Shown piece by piece: positions 14,091-27,724 of a stretch of DNA of 64,000 nucleotides. Position 1 is the stretch's first letter. Each line of letters opens with the position of its first letter. The position numbers and the translations under genes were made by a program. The DNA comes from Thereva unica (Eukaryota > Arthropoda > Insecta > Diptera > Therevidae): NCBI GenBank assembly GCA_949987705.1, contig OX465286.1, positions 6,797,445 through 6,861,444 on the forward strand, in the 5' to 3' direction. The notes under the pieces are model-generated. The model saw nothing but the letters and a program-made list of their open reading frames with translations, did not search any database and was not told where the DNA came from.

Positions 14091-15162
14091 GAAAGTGCTG
14101 GGATCTTAATGAATTGGGTATCGTTGGAAAGGGCTCGCTCCCCCGCGAGTTCAGCGCACTTTATTTGGTCCAGAAATTCCAAGGGGTTCGGGAGTTATCC
14201 CCTCTTTTGTGATTTCCCCAAGGGGGGCTGCAGAATGCCCATTATCTCGGGAAATACTGGTCAGCCCGGGGTGGGATTGAATTCACAGCCTCCCTGGGAG
14301 GTCCCTAACAATTTCCCATCCAAAAAAGGGCCACTCCAGAATTTTCCCAAAACCGGAAAATTTTCAAAGGGGTACCCCCTTGGGATATTTTTGGTCGATT
14401 TCACGAAAGTGCTGGGATCTTAATGAATTGGGTATCGTTGGAAAGGGCTCGCTCCCCCGAGTTCAGCGCACTTTATTTGGTCCAGAAATTCCAAGGGGTT
14501 CGGGAGTTATCCCCTCTTTTGTGATTTCCCCAAGGGGGGCTGCAGAATGCCCATTATCTCGGGAAATACTGGTCAGCCCGGGGTGGGATTGAATTCACAG
14601 CCTCCCTGGGAGGTCCCTAACGATTTCCCATCCAAAAAAGGGCCACTCCAGAATTTTCCCAAAACCGGAAAATTTTCAAAGGGGTACCCCTTGGGATATT
14701 TTTGGTCGATTTCACGAAAGTGCTGGGATCTTAATGAATTGGGTATCGTTGGAAAGGGCTCGCTCCCCGAGTTCAGCGCACTTTATTTGGTCCAGAAATT
14801 CCAAGGGGTTCGGGAGTTATCCCCTCTTTTGTGATTTCCCCAAGGGGGGCTGCAGAATGCCCATTATCTCGGGAAATACTGGTCAGCCCGGGGTGGATTG
14901 AATTCACAGCCTCCCTGGGAGGTCCCTAACGATTTCCCATCCAAAAAAGGGCCACTCCAGAATTTTCCCAAAACCGGAAAATTTTCAAAGGGGTCCTGGG
15001 ATATTTTTGGTCGATTTCACGAAAGTGCTGGGATCTTAATGAATTGGGTATCGTTGGAAAGGGCTCGCTCCCCCGAGTTCAGCGCACTTTATTTGGTCCA
15101 GAAATTCCAAGGGGTTCGGGAGTTATCCCCTCTTTTGTGATTTCCCCAAGGGGGGCTGCAGA

Positions 15163-18100
15163 ATGCCCATTATCTCGGGAAATACTGGTCAGCCCGGGGT
15201 GGGATTGAATTCACAGCCTCCCTGGGAGGTCCCTAACAATTTCCCATCCAAAAAAGGGCCACTCCAGAATTTTCCCAAAACCGGAAAATTTTCAAAGGGG
15301 TACCCCTTGGGATATTTTTGGTCGATTTCACGAAAGTGCTGGGATCTTAATGAATTGGGTATCGTTGGAAAGGGCTCGCTCCCCGAGTTCAGCGCACTTT
15401 ATTTGCTCCAGAAATTCCAAGGGGTTCGGGAGTTATCCCTTCTTTTGTGATTTCCCCAAGGGGGGCTGCAGAATGCCCATTATCTCGGGAAATACTGGTC
15501 AGCCCGGGGTGGGATTGAATTCACAGCCTCCCTGGGAGGTCCCTAACGATTTCCCATCCAAAAAAGGGCCACTCCAGAATTTTCCCAAAACCGGAAAATT
15601 TTCAAAGGGGTACTCCTTGGGATATTTTTGGTCGATTTCACGAAAGTGCTGGGATCTTAATGAATGGGGTATCGTTGGAAAGGGCTCGCTCCCCCGAGTT
15701 CAGCGCACTTTATTTGGTCCAGAAATTCCAAGGGGTTCGGGAGTTATCCCTTCTTTTGTGATTTCCCCAAGGGGGGGCTGCAGAATGCCCATTATCTCGG
15801 GAAATACTGGTCAGCCCGGGGTGGGATTGAATTCACAGCCTCCCTGGGAGGTCCCTAACGATTTCCCATCCAAAAAAGGGCCACTCCAGAATTTTCCCAA
15901 AACCGGAAAATTTTCAAAGGGGTACTCCTTGGGATATTTTTGGTCGATTTCACGAAAGTGCTGGGATCTTAATGAATGGGGTATCGTTGGAAAGGGCTCG
16001 CTCCCCCGAGTTCAGCGCACTTTATTTGGTCCAGAAATTCCAAGGGGTTCGGGAGTTATCCCTTCTTTTGTGATTTCCCCAAGGGGGGCTGCAGAATGCC
16101 CATTATCTCGGGAAATACTGGTCAGCCCGGGGTGGGATTGAATTCACAGCCTCCCTGGGAGGTCCCTAACGATTTCCCATCCAAAAAAGGGCCACTCCAG
16201 AATTTTCCCAAAACCGGAAAATTTTCAAAGGGGTACTCCTTGGGATATTTTTGGTCGATTTCACGAAAGTGCTGGGATCTTAATGAATGGGGTATCGTTG
16301 GAAAGGGCTCGCTCCCCGAGTTCAGCGCACTTTATTTGGTCCAGAAATTCCAAGGGGTTCGGGAGTTATCCCCTCTTTTGTGATTTCCCCAAGGGGGGCT
16401 GCAGAATGCCCATTATCTCGGGAAATACTGGTCAGCCCGGGGTGGGATTGAATTCACAGCCTCCCTGGGAGGTCCCTAACGATTTCCCATCCAAAAAAGG
16501 GCCACTCCAGAATTTTCCCAAAACCGGAAAATTTTCAAAGGGGTACTCCTTGGGATATTTTTGGTCGATTTCACGAAAGTGCTGGGATCTTAATGAATGG
16601 GGTATCGTTGGAAAGGGCTCGCTCCCCCGAGTTCAGCGCACTTTATTTGGTCCAGAAATTCCAAGGGGTTCGGGAGTTATCCCTTCTTTTGTGATTTCCC
16701 CAAGGGGGGCTGCAGAATGCCCATTATCTCGGGAAATACTGGTCAGCCCGGGGTGGGATTGAATTCACAGCCTCCCTGGGAGGTCCCTAACGATTTCCCA
16801 TCCAAAAAAGGGCCACTCCAGAATTTTCCCAAAACCGGAAAATTTTCAAAGGGGTACTCCTTGGGATATTTTTGGTCGATTTCACGAAAGTGCTGGGATC
16901 TTAATGAATGGGGTATCGTTGGAAAGGGCTCGCTCCCCGAGTTCAGCGCACTTTATTTGGTCCAGAAATTCCAAGGGGTTCGGGAGTTATCCCTTCTTTT
17001 GTGATTTCCCCAAGGGGGGCTGCAGAATGCCCATTATCTCGGGAAATACTGGTCAGCCCGGGGTGGGATTGAATTCACAGCCTCCCTGGGAGGTCCCTAA
17101 CAATTTCCCATCCAAAAAAGGGCCACTCCAGAATTTTCCCAAAACCGGAAAATTTTCAAAGGGGTACCCCTTGGGATATTTTTGGTCGATTTCACGAAAG
17201 TGCTGGGATCTTAATGAATTGGGTATCGTTGGAAAGGGCTCGCTCCCCCGAGTTCAGCGCACTTTATTTGCTCCAGAAATTCCAAGGGGTTCGGGAGTTA
17301 TCCCCTCTTTTGTGATTTCCCCAAGGGGGGCTGCAGAATGCCCATTATCTCGGGAAATACTGGTCAGCCCGGGTGGGATTGAATTCACAGCCTCCCTGGG
17401 AGGTCCCTAACGATTTCCCATCCAAAAAGGGCCACTCCAGAATTTTCCCAAAACCGGAAAATTTTCAAAGGGGTACTCCTTGGGATATTTTTGGTCGATT
17501 TCACGAAAGTGCTGGGATCTTAATGAATGGGGTATCGTTGGAAAGGGCTCGCTCCCCCGAGTTCAGCGCACTTTATTTGGTCCAGAAATTCCAAGGGGTT
17601 CGGGAGTTATCCCTTCTTTTGTGATTTCCCCAAGGGGGGCTGCAGAATGCCCATTATCTCGGGAAATACTGGTCAGCCCGGGGTGGGATTGAATTCACAG
17701 CCTCCCTGGGAGGTCCCTAACGATTTCCCATCCAAAAAAGGGCCACTCCAGAATTTTCCCAAAACCGGAAAATTTTCAAAGGGGTACTCCTTGGGATATT
17801 TTTGGTCGATTTCACGAAAGTGCTGGGATCTTAATGAATGGGGTATCGTTGGAAAGGGCTCGCTCCCCCGAGTTCAGCGCACTTTATTTGGTCCAGAAAT
17901 TCCAAGGGGTTCGGGAGTTATCCCCTCTTTTGTGATTTCCCCAAGGGGGGCTGCAGAATGCCCATTATCTCGGGAAATACTGGTCAGCCCGGGGTGGGAT
18001 TGAATTCACAGCCTCCCTGGGAGGTCCCTAACAATTTCCCATCCAAAAAAGGGCCACTCCAGAATTTTCCCAAAACCGGAAAATTTTCAAAGGGGTACCC

Positions 18101-20000
18101 CTTGGGATATTTTTGGTCGATTTCACGAAAGTGCTGGGATCTTAATGAATTGGGTATCGTTGGAAAGGGCTCGCTCCCCCGAGTTCAGCGCACTTTATTT
18201 GGTCCAGAAATTCCAAGGGGTTCGGGAGTTATCCCCTCTTTTGTGATTTCCCCAAGGGGGGCTGCAGAATGCCCATTATCTCGGGAAATACTGGTCAGCC
18301 CGGGGTGGGATTGAATTCACAGCCTCCCTGGGAGGTCCCTAACGATTTCCCATCCAAAAAAGGGCCACTCCAGAATTTTCCCAAAACCGGAAAATTTTCA
18401 AAGGGGTACCCCTTGGGATATTTTTGGTCGATTTCACGAAAGTGCTGGGATCTTAATGAATTGGGTATCGTTGGAAAGGGCTCGCTCCCCCGAGTTCAGC
18501 GCACTTTATTTGGTCCAGAAATTCCAAGGGGTTCGGGAGTTATCCCCTCTTTTGTGATTTCCCCAAGGGGGGCTGCAGAATGCCCATTATCTCGGAAATA
18601 CTGGTCAGCCCGGGGTGGGATTGAATTCACAGCCTCCTGGGAGGTCCCTAACGATTTCCCATCCAAAAAAGGGCCACTCCAGAATTTTCCCAAAACCGGA
18701 AAATTTTCAAAGGGGTCCTTGGGATATTTTTGGTCGATTTCACGAAAGTGCTGGGATCTTAATGAATTGGGTATCGTTGGAAAGGGCTCGCTCCCCCGAG
18801 TTCAGCGCACTTTATTTGGTCCAGAAATTCCAAGGGGTTCGGGAGTTATCCCCTCTTTTGTGATTTCCCCAAGGGGGGCTGCAGAATGCCCATTATCTCG
18901 GGAAATACTGGTCAGCCCGGGGTGGGATTGAATTCACAGCCTCCTGGGAGGTCCCTAACAATTTCCCATCCAAAAAAGGGCCACTCCAGAATTTTCCCAA
19001 AACCGGAAAATTTTCAAAGGGGTACCCCTTGGGATATTTTTGGTCGATTTCACGAAAGTGCTGGGATCTTAATGATTGGGTATCGTTGGAAAGGGCTCGC
19101 TCCCCCGAGTTCAGCGCACTTTATTTGCTCCAGAAATTCCAAGGGGTTCGGGAGTTATCCCTTCTTTGTGATTTCCCCAAGGGGGGCTGCAGAATGCCCA
19201 TTATCTCGGGAAATACTGGTCAGCCCGGGGTGGGATTGAATTCACAGCCTCCCTGGGAGGTCCCTAACGATTTCCCATCCAAAAAAGGGCCACTCCAGAA
19301 TTTTCCCAAACCGGAAAATTTTCAAAGGGGTACTCCTTGGGATATTTTTGGTCGATTTCACGAAAGTGCTGGGATCTTAATGAATGGGGTATCGTTGGAA
19401 AGGGCTCGCTCCCCCGAGTTCAGCGCACTTTATTTGGTCCAGAAATTCCAAGGGGTTCGGGAGTTATCCCCTCTTTTGTGATTTCCCCAAGGGGGGCTGC
19501 AGAATGCCCATTATCTCGGGAAATACTGGTCAGCCCGGGGTGGGATTGAATTCACAGCCTCCCTGGGAGGTCCCTAACAATTTCCCATCCAAAAAAGGGC
19601 CACTCCAGAATTTTCCCAAAACCGGAAAATTTTCAAAGGGGTACCCCTTGGAATATTTTTGGTCGATTTCACGAAAGTGCTGGGATCTTAATGAATTGGG
19701 TATCGTTGGAAAGGGCTCGCTCCCCCGAGTTCAGCGCACTTTATTTGGTCCAGAAATTCCAAGGGGTTCGGGAGTTATCCCCTCTTTTGTGATTTCCCCA
19801 AGGGGGGCTGCAGAATGCCCATTATCTCGGGAAATACTGGTCAGCCCGGGGTGGGATTGAATTCACAGCCTCCCTGGGAGGTCCCTAACAATTTCCCATC
19901 CAAAAAAGGGGCCACTCCAGAATTTTCCCAAAACCGGAAAATTTTCAAAGGGGTACTCCTTGGGATATTTTTGGTCGATTTCACGAAAGTGCTGGGATCT
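15163..20000 (+). repeat. Six-monomer higher-order region
   Basis: The rare variant TTTGCTCCAG occurs at about 15,406, 17,271 and 19,138, spaced 1,865 and 1,867 bp, which is six monomers. Each is followed by monomers with GGGTACTCC in place of GGGTACCCC and often CCCTTCTTTT. This marks a local repeat period different from the 5.9-kb blocks to the left. Region edges are approximate. Confidence 0.7.
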
Positions 20001-21399
20001 TAATGAATGGGGTATCGTTGGAAAGGGCTCGCTCCCCCGAGTTCAGCGCACTTTATTTGGTCCAGAAATTCCAAGGGGTTCGGGAGTTATCCCCTCTTTT
20101 GTGATTTCCCCAAGGGGGCTGCAGAATGCCCATTATCTCGGGAAATACCGGTCAGCCCGGGGTGGGATTGAATTCACAGCCTCCCTGGGAGGTCCCTAAC
20201 GATTTCCCATTCAAAAAAGGGCCACTCCAGAATTTTCCCAAAACCGGAAAATTTTCAAAGGGGTACCCCTTGGGATATTTTTGGTCGATTTCACGAAAGT
20301 GCTGGGATCTTAATGAATGGGGTATCGTTGGAAAGGGCTCGCTCCCCCGAGTTCAGCGCACTTTATTTGGTCCAGAAATTCCAAGGGGTTCGGGAGTTAT
20401 CCCCTCTTTTGTGATTTCCCCAAGGGGGGCTGCAGAATGCCCATTATCTCGGGAAATACTGGTCAGCCCGGGGTGGGATTGAATTCACAGCCTCCCTGGG
20501 AGGTCCCTAACAATTTCCCATCCAAAAAAGGGCCACTCCAGAATTTTCCCAAAACCGGAAAATTTTCAAAGGGGTACCCCTTGGGATATTTTTGGTCGAT
20601 TTCACGAAAGTGCTGGGATCTTAATGAATGGGGTATCGTTGGAAAGGGCTCGCTCCCCCGAGTTCAGCGCACTTTATTCGGTCCAGAAATTCCAAGGGGT
20701 TCGGGAGTTATCCCCTCTTTTGTGATTTCCCCAAGGGGGGCTGCAGAATGCCCATTATCTCGGGAAATACTGGTCAGCCCGGGGTGGGATTGAATTCACA
20801 GCCTCCCTGGGAGGTCCCTAACGATTTCCCATCCAAAAAAGGGCCACTCCAGAATTTTCCCAAAACCGGAAAATTTTCAAAGGGGTACTCCTTGGGATAT
20901 TTTTGGTCGATTTCACGAAAGTGCTGGGATCTTAATGAATGAGGTATCGTTGGAAAGGGCTCGCTCCCCCGAGGCACTTTATTTGGTCCAGAAATTCCAA
21001 GGGGTTCGGGAGTTATCCCCTCTTTTGTGATTTCCCCAAGGGGGGCTGCAGAATGCCCATTATCTCGGGAAATACTGGTCAGCCCGGGGTGGGATTGAAT
21101 TCACAGCCTCCCTGGGAGGTCCCTAACAATTTCCCATCCAAAAAAGGGCCACTCCAGAATTTTCCCAAAACCGGAAAATTTTCAAAGGGGTACCCCTTGG
21201 GATATTTTTGGTCGATTTCACGAAAGTGCTGGGATCTTAATGAATGGGGTATCGTTGGAAAGGGCTCGCTCCCCCGAGTTCAGCGCACTTTATTTGGTCC
21301 AGAAATTCCAAGGGGTTCGGGAGTTATCCCCTCTTTTGTGATTTCCCCAAGGGGGGCTGCAGAATGCCCATTATCTCGGGAAATACTGGTCAGCCCGGG

Positions 21400-24300
21400 G
21401 TGGGATTGAATTCACAGCCTCTCTGGGAGGTCCCTAACAATTTCCCATCCAAAAAAGGGCCACTCCAGAATTTTCCCAAAACCGGAAAATTTTCACTTGG
21501 GATATTTTTGGTCGATTTCACGAAAGTGCTGGGATCTTAATGAATGGGGTATCGTTGGAAAGGGCTCGCTCCCCCGAGTTCAGCGCACTTTATTTGGTCC
21601 AGAAATTCCAAGGGGTTCGGGAGTTATCCCCTCTTTTGTGATTTCCCCAAGGGGGGCTGCAGAATGCCCATTATCTCGGGAAATACTGGTCAGCCCGGGG
21701 TGGGATTGAATTCACAGCCTCCCTGGGAGGTCCCTAACGATTTCCCATCCAAAAAAGGGCCACTCCAGAATTTTCCCAAAACCGGAAAATTTTCAAAGGG
21801 GTACCCCTTGGGATATTTTGGTCGATTTCACGAAAGTGCTGGGATCTTAATGAATTGGGTATCGTTGGAAAGGGCTCGCTCCCCCGAGTTCAGCGCACTT
21901 TATTTGGTCCAGAAATTCCAAGGGGTTCGGGAGTTATCCCCTCTTTTGTGATTTCCCCAAGGGGGGCTGCAGAATGCCCATTATCTCGGGAAATACTGGT
22001 CAGCCCGGGGTGGGATTGAATTCACAGCCTCCCTGGGAGGTCCCTAACAATTTCCCATCCAAAAAAGGGCCACTCCAGAATTTTCCCAAAACCGGAAAAT
22101 TTTCAAAGGGGTACCCCTTGGGATATTTTTGGTCGATTTCACGAAAGTGCTGGGATCTTAATGAATTGGGTATCGTTGGAAAGGGCTCGCTCCCCCGAGT
22201 TCAGCGCACTTTATTTGGTCCAGAAATTCCAAGGGGTTCGGGAGTTATCCCCTCTTTTGTGATTTCCCCAAGGGGGGCTGCAGAATACCCATTATCTCGG
22301 GAAATACTGGTCAGCCCGGGGTGGGATTGAATTCACAGCCTCCCTGGGAGGTCCCTAACAATTTCCCATCCAAAAAAGGGCCACTCCAGAATTTTCCCAA
22401 AACCGGAAAATTTTCAAAGGGGTACCCCTTGGGATATTTTTGGTCGATTTCACGAAAGTGCTGGGATCTTAATGAATTGGGTATCGTTGGAAAGGGCTCG
22501 CTCCCCCGAGTTCAGCGCACTTTATTTGGTCCAGAAATTCCAAGGGGTTCGGGAGTTATCCCTTCTTTTGTGATTTCCCCAAGGGGGGCTGCAGAATGCC
22601 CATTATCTCGGGAAATACTGGTCAGCCCGGGGTGGGATTGAATTCACAGCCTCCCTGGGAGGTCCCTAACAATTTCCCATCCAAAAAAGGGCCACTCCAG
22701 AATTTTCCCAAAACCGGAAAATTTTCAAAGGGGTACCCCTTGGGATATTTTTGGTCGATTTCACGAAAGTGCTGGGATCTTAATGAATGGGGTATCGTTG
22801 GAAAGGGCTCGCTCCCCCGAGTTCAGCGCACTTTATTTGGTCCAGAAATTCCAAGGGGTTCGGGAGTTATCCCCTCTTTTGTGATTTCCCCAAGGGGGGC
22901 TGCAGAATGCCCATTATCTCGGGAAATACTGGTCAGCCCGGGGTGGGATTGAATTCACGGCCTCCCTGGGAGGTCCCTAACAATTTCCCATCCAAAAAAG
23001 GGCCACTCCAGAATTTTCCCCAAAACCGGAAAATTTTCACTTGGGATATTTTTGGTCGATTTCACGAAAGTGCTGGGATCTTAATGAATGGGGTATCGTT
23101 GGAAAGGGCTCGCTCCCCCGAGTTCAGCGCACTTTATTTGGTCCAGAAATTCCAAGGGGTTCGGGAGTTATCCCCTCTTTTGTGATTTCCCCAAGGGGGG
23201 CTGCAGAATGCCCATTATCTCGGGAAATACTGGTCAGCCCGGGGTGGGATTGAATTCACAGCCTCCCTGGAGGTCCCTAACAATTTCCCATCCAAAAAAG
23301 GGCCACTCCAGAATTTTCCCAAAACCGGAAAATTTTCAAAGGGGTACCCCTTGGGATATTTTTGGTCGATTTCACGAAAGTGCTGGGATCTTAATGAATG
23401 GGGTATCGTTGGAAAGGGCTCGCTCCCCGAGTTCAGCGCACTTTATTTGGTCCAGAAATTCCAAGGGGTTCGGGAGTTATCCCCTCTTTTGTGATTTCCC
23501 CAAGGGGGGCTGCAGAATGCCCATTATCTCGGGAAATACTGGTCAGCCCGGGGTGGGATTGAATTCACAGCCTCCCTGGGAGGTCCCTAACAATTTCCCA
23601 TCCAAAAAAGGGCCACTCCAGAATTTTCCCAAAACCGGAAAATTTTCACTTGGGATATTTTTGGTCGATTTCACGAAAGTGCTGGGATCTTAATGAATGG
23701 GGTATCGTTGGAAAGGGCTCGCTCCCCCGAGTTCAGCGCACTTTATTTGGTCCAGAAATTCCAAGGGGTTCGGGAGTTATCCCCTCTTTTGTGATTTCCC
23801 CAAGGGGGGCTGCAGAATGCCCATTATCTCGGGAAATACTGGTCAGCCCGGGGTGGGATTGAATTCACAGCCTCTCTGGGAGGTCTTTAACAATTTCCCA
23901 TCCAAAAAAGGGCCACTCCAGAATTTTCCCAAAACCGGAAAATTTTCACTTGGGATATTTTTGGTCGATTTCACGAAAGTGCTGGGATCTTAATGAATGG
24001 GGTATCGTTGGAAAGGGCTCGCTCCCCCGAGTTCAGCGCACTTTATTTGGTCCAGAAATTCCAAGGGGTTCGGGAGTTATCCCCTCTTTTGTGATTTCCC
24101 CAAGGGGGGCTGCAGAATGCCCATTATCTGGGGAAATACTGGTCAGCCCGGGGTGGGATTGAATTCACAGCCTCCCTGGGAGGTCCCTAACAATTTCCCA
24201 TCCAAAAAAGGCCACTCCAGAATTTTCCCAAAACCGGAAAATTTTCAAAGGGGTACCCCTTGGGATATTTTTGGTCGATTTCACGAAAGTGCTGGGATCT

Positions 24301-27300
24301 TAATGAATGGGGTATCGTTGGAAAGGGCTCGCTCCCCCGAGTTCAGCGCACTTTATTTGGTCCAGAAATTCCAAGGGGTTCGGGAGTTATCCCCTCTTTT
24401 GTGATTTCCCCAAGGGGGGCTGCAGAATGCCCATTATCTCGGGAAATACTGGTCAGCCCGGGGTGGGATTGAATTCACAGCCTCCCTGGGAGGTCCCTAA
24501 CAATTTCCCATCCAAAAAAGGGCCACTCCAGAATTTTCCCAAAACCGGAAAATTTTCACTTGGGATATTTTTGGTCGATTTCACGAAAGTGCTGGGATCT
24601 TAATGAATGGGGTATCGTTGGAAAGGGCTCGCTCCCCCGAGTTCAGCGCACTTTATTTGGTCCAGAAATTCCAAGGGGTTCGGGAGTTATCCCCTCTTTT
24701 GTGATTTCCCCAAGGGGGGCTGCAGAATGCCCATTATCTCGGGAAATACTGGTCAGCCCGGGGTGGGATTGAATTCACAGCCTCTCTGGGAGGTCCCTAA
24801 CAATTTCCCATCCAAAAAAGGGCCACTCCAGAATTTTCCCAAAACCGGAAAATTTTCACTTGGGATATTTTTGGTCGATTTCACGAAAGTGCTGGGATCT
24901 TAATGAATGGGGTATCGTTGGAAAGGGCTCGCTCCCCCGAGTTCAGCGCACTTTATTTGGTCCAGAAATTCCAAGGGGTTCGGGAGTTATCCCCTCTTTT
25001 GTGATTTCCCCAAGGGGGGCTGCAGAATGCCCATTATCTCGGGAAATACTGGTCAGCCCGGGGTGGGATTGAATTCACAGCCTCCCTGGGAGGTCCCTAA
25101 CAATTTCCCATCCAAAAAAGGGCCACTCCAGAATTTTCCCAAAACCGGAAAATTTTCAAAGGGGTACCCCTTGGGATATTTTTGGTCGATTTCACGAAAG
25201 TGCTGGGATCTTAATGAATGGGGTATCGTTGGAAAGGGCTCGCTCCCCCGAGTTCAGCGCACTTTATTTGGTCCAGAAATTCCAAGGGGTTCGGGAGTTA
25301 TCCCCTCTTTTGTGATTTCCCCAAGGGGGGCTGCAGAATGCCCATTATCTCGGGAAATACTGGTCAGCCCGGGGTGGGATTGAATTCACAGCCTCCCTGG
25401 GAGGTCCCTAACAATTTCCCATCCAAAAAAGGGCCACTCCAGAATTTTCCCAAAACCGGAAAATTTTCACTTGGGATATTTTTGGTCGATTTCACGAAAG
25501 TGCTGGGATCTTAATGAATGGGGTATCGTTGGAAAGGGCTCGCTCCCCCGAGTTCAGCGCACTTTATTTGGTCCAGAAATTCCAAGGGGTTCGGGAGTTA
25601 TCCCCTCTTTTGTGATTTCCCCAAGGGGGGCTGCAGAATGCCCATTATCTCGGGAAATACTGGTCAGCCCGGGGTGGGATTGAATTCACAGCCTCCCTGG
25701 GAGGTCCCTAACAATTTCCCATCCAAAAAAGGGCCACTCCAGAATTTTCCCAAAACCGGAAAATTTTCACTTGGGATATTTTTGGTCGATTTCACGAAAG
25801 TGCTGGGATCTTAATGAATGGGGTATCGTTGGAAAGGGCTCGCTCCCCGAGTTCAGCGCACTTTATTTGGTCCAGAAATTCCAAGGGGTTCGGGAGTTAT
25901 CCCCTCTTTTGTGATTTCCCCAAGGGGGGCTGCAGAATGCCCATTATCTCGGGAAATACTGGTCAGCCCGGGGTGGGATTGAATTCACAGCCTCTCTGGG
26001 AGGTCTTTAACAATTTCCCATCCAAAAAAGGGCCACTCCAGAATTTTCCCAAAACCGGAAAATTTTCACTTGGGATATTTTTGGTCGATTTCACGAAAGT
26101 GCTGGGATCTTAATGAATGGGGTTATCGTTGGAAAGGGCTCGCTCCCCCGAGTTCAGCGCACTTTATTTGGTCCAGAAATTCCAAGGGGTTCGGGAGTTA
26201 TCCCCTCTTTTGTGATTTCCCCAAGGGGGGCTGCAGAATGCCCATTATCTCGGGAAATACTGGTCAGCCCGGGGTGGGATTGAATTCACAGCCTCCCTGG
26301 GAGGTCCCTAACAATTTTCCCATCCAAAAAAGGGCCACTCCAGAATTTTCCCAAAACCGGAAAATTTTCAAAGGGGTACCCCTTGGGATATTTTTGGTCG
26401 ATTTCAGAAAGTGCTGGGATCTTAATGAATGGGGTATCGTTGGAAAGGGCTCGCTCCCCCGAGTTCAGCGCACTTTATTTGGTCCAGAAATTCCAAGGGG
26501 TTCGGGAGTTATCCCCTCTTTTGTGATTTCCCCAAGGGGGGCTGCAGAATGCCCATTATCTCGGGAAATACTGGTCAGCCCGGGGTGGGATTGAATTCAC
26601 AGCCTCCCTGGGAGGTCCCTAACAATTTCCCATCCAAAAAAGGGCCACTCCAGAATTTTCCCAAAACCGGAAAATTTTCAAAGGGGTACCCCTTGGGATA
26701 TTTTTGGTCGATTTCACGAAAGTGCTGGGATCTTAATGAATGGGGTATCGTTGGAAAGGGCTCGCTCCCCCGAGTTCAGCGCACTTTATTTGGTCCAGAA
26801 ATTCCAAGGGGTTCGGGAGTTATCCCCTCTTTTGTGATTTCCCCAAGGGGGGCTGCAGAATGCCCATTATCTCGGGAAATACTGGTCAGCCCGGGGTGGG
26901 ATTGAATTCACAGCCTCCCTGGGAGGTCCCTAACAATTTCCCATCCAAAAAAGGGCCACTCCAGAATTTTCCCAAAACCGGAAAATTTTCAAAGGGGTAC
27001 CCCTTGGGATATTTTTGGTCGATTTCACGAAAGTGCTGGGATCTTAATGAATTGGGTATCGTTGGAAAGGGCTCGCTCCCCCGAGTTCAGCGCACTTTAT
27101 TTGGTCCAGAAATTCCAAGGGGTTCGGGAGTTATCCCCTCTTTTGTGATTTCCCCAAGGGGGGCTGCAGAATGCCCATTATCTCGGGAAATACTGGTCAG
27201 CCCGGGGTGGGATTGAATTCACAGCCTCCCTGGGAGGTCCCTAACAATTTCCCATCCAAAAAAGGGCCACTCCAGAATTTTCCCAAAACCGGAAAATTTT

Positions 27301-27720
27301 CAAAGGGGTACCCCTTGGGATATTTTTGGTCGATTTCACGAAAGTGCTGGGATCTTAATGAATGGGGTATCGTTGGAAAGGGCTCGCTCCCCCGAGTTCA
27401 GCGCACTTTATTTGGTCCAGAAATTCCAAGGGGTTCGGGAGTTATCCCCTCTTTTGTGATTTCCCCAAGGGGGGCTGCAGAATGCCCATTATCTCGGGAA
27501 ATACTGGTCAGCCCGGGGTGGGATTGAATTCACAGCCTCTCTGGGAGGTCCCTAACAATTTCCCATCCAAAAAAGGGCCACTCCAGAATTTTCCCAAAAC
27601 CGGAAAATTTTCACTTGGGATATTTTTGGTCGATTTCACGAAAGTGCTGGGATCTTAATGAACCGGAAAATTTTCACTTGGGATATTTTTGGTCGATTTC
27701 ACGAAAGTGCTGGGATCTTA
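21400..27720 (+). repeat. Region rich in 300-bp monomers, seven-monomer period
   Basis: Monomers lacking 11 bp around the GGGGTACCCC palindrome, leaving TTTTCACTTGGG, are concentrated here. I find them near 21,490, 23,035, 23,646, 23,946, 24,556, 24,856, 25,467, 25,767, 26,066, 27,611 and 27,675. Four more lie outside, near 31,703, 34,179, 38,830 and 39,130. The private variant CTCTCTGGGAGGTCTTT occurs ending near 23,890 and 26,010, exactly 2,120 bp apart, which is seven monomers of mixed 300 and 311 bp. The 300-bp class is interleaved with 311-bp copies and does not form a pure run. Confidence 0.8.
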
Positions 27721-27724
27721 ATGA
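27661..27724 (+). repeat. 64-bp internal duplication inside a monomer
   Basis: After the TTAATGAA of one monomer the sequence returns to the CCGGAAAATTTTCACTTGGG segment and reads through to TTAATGAA again. About 64 bp is duplicated in tandem with two or fewer bases of homology at the joint. It is the product of a local slippage or end-joining event. Confidence 0.85.
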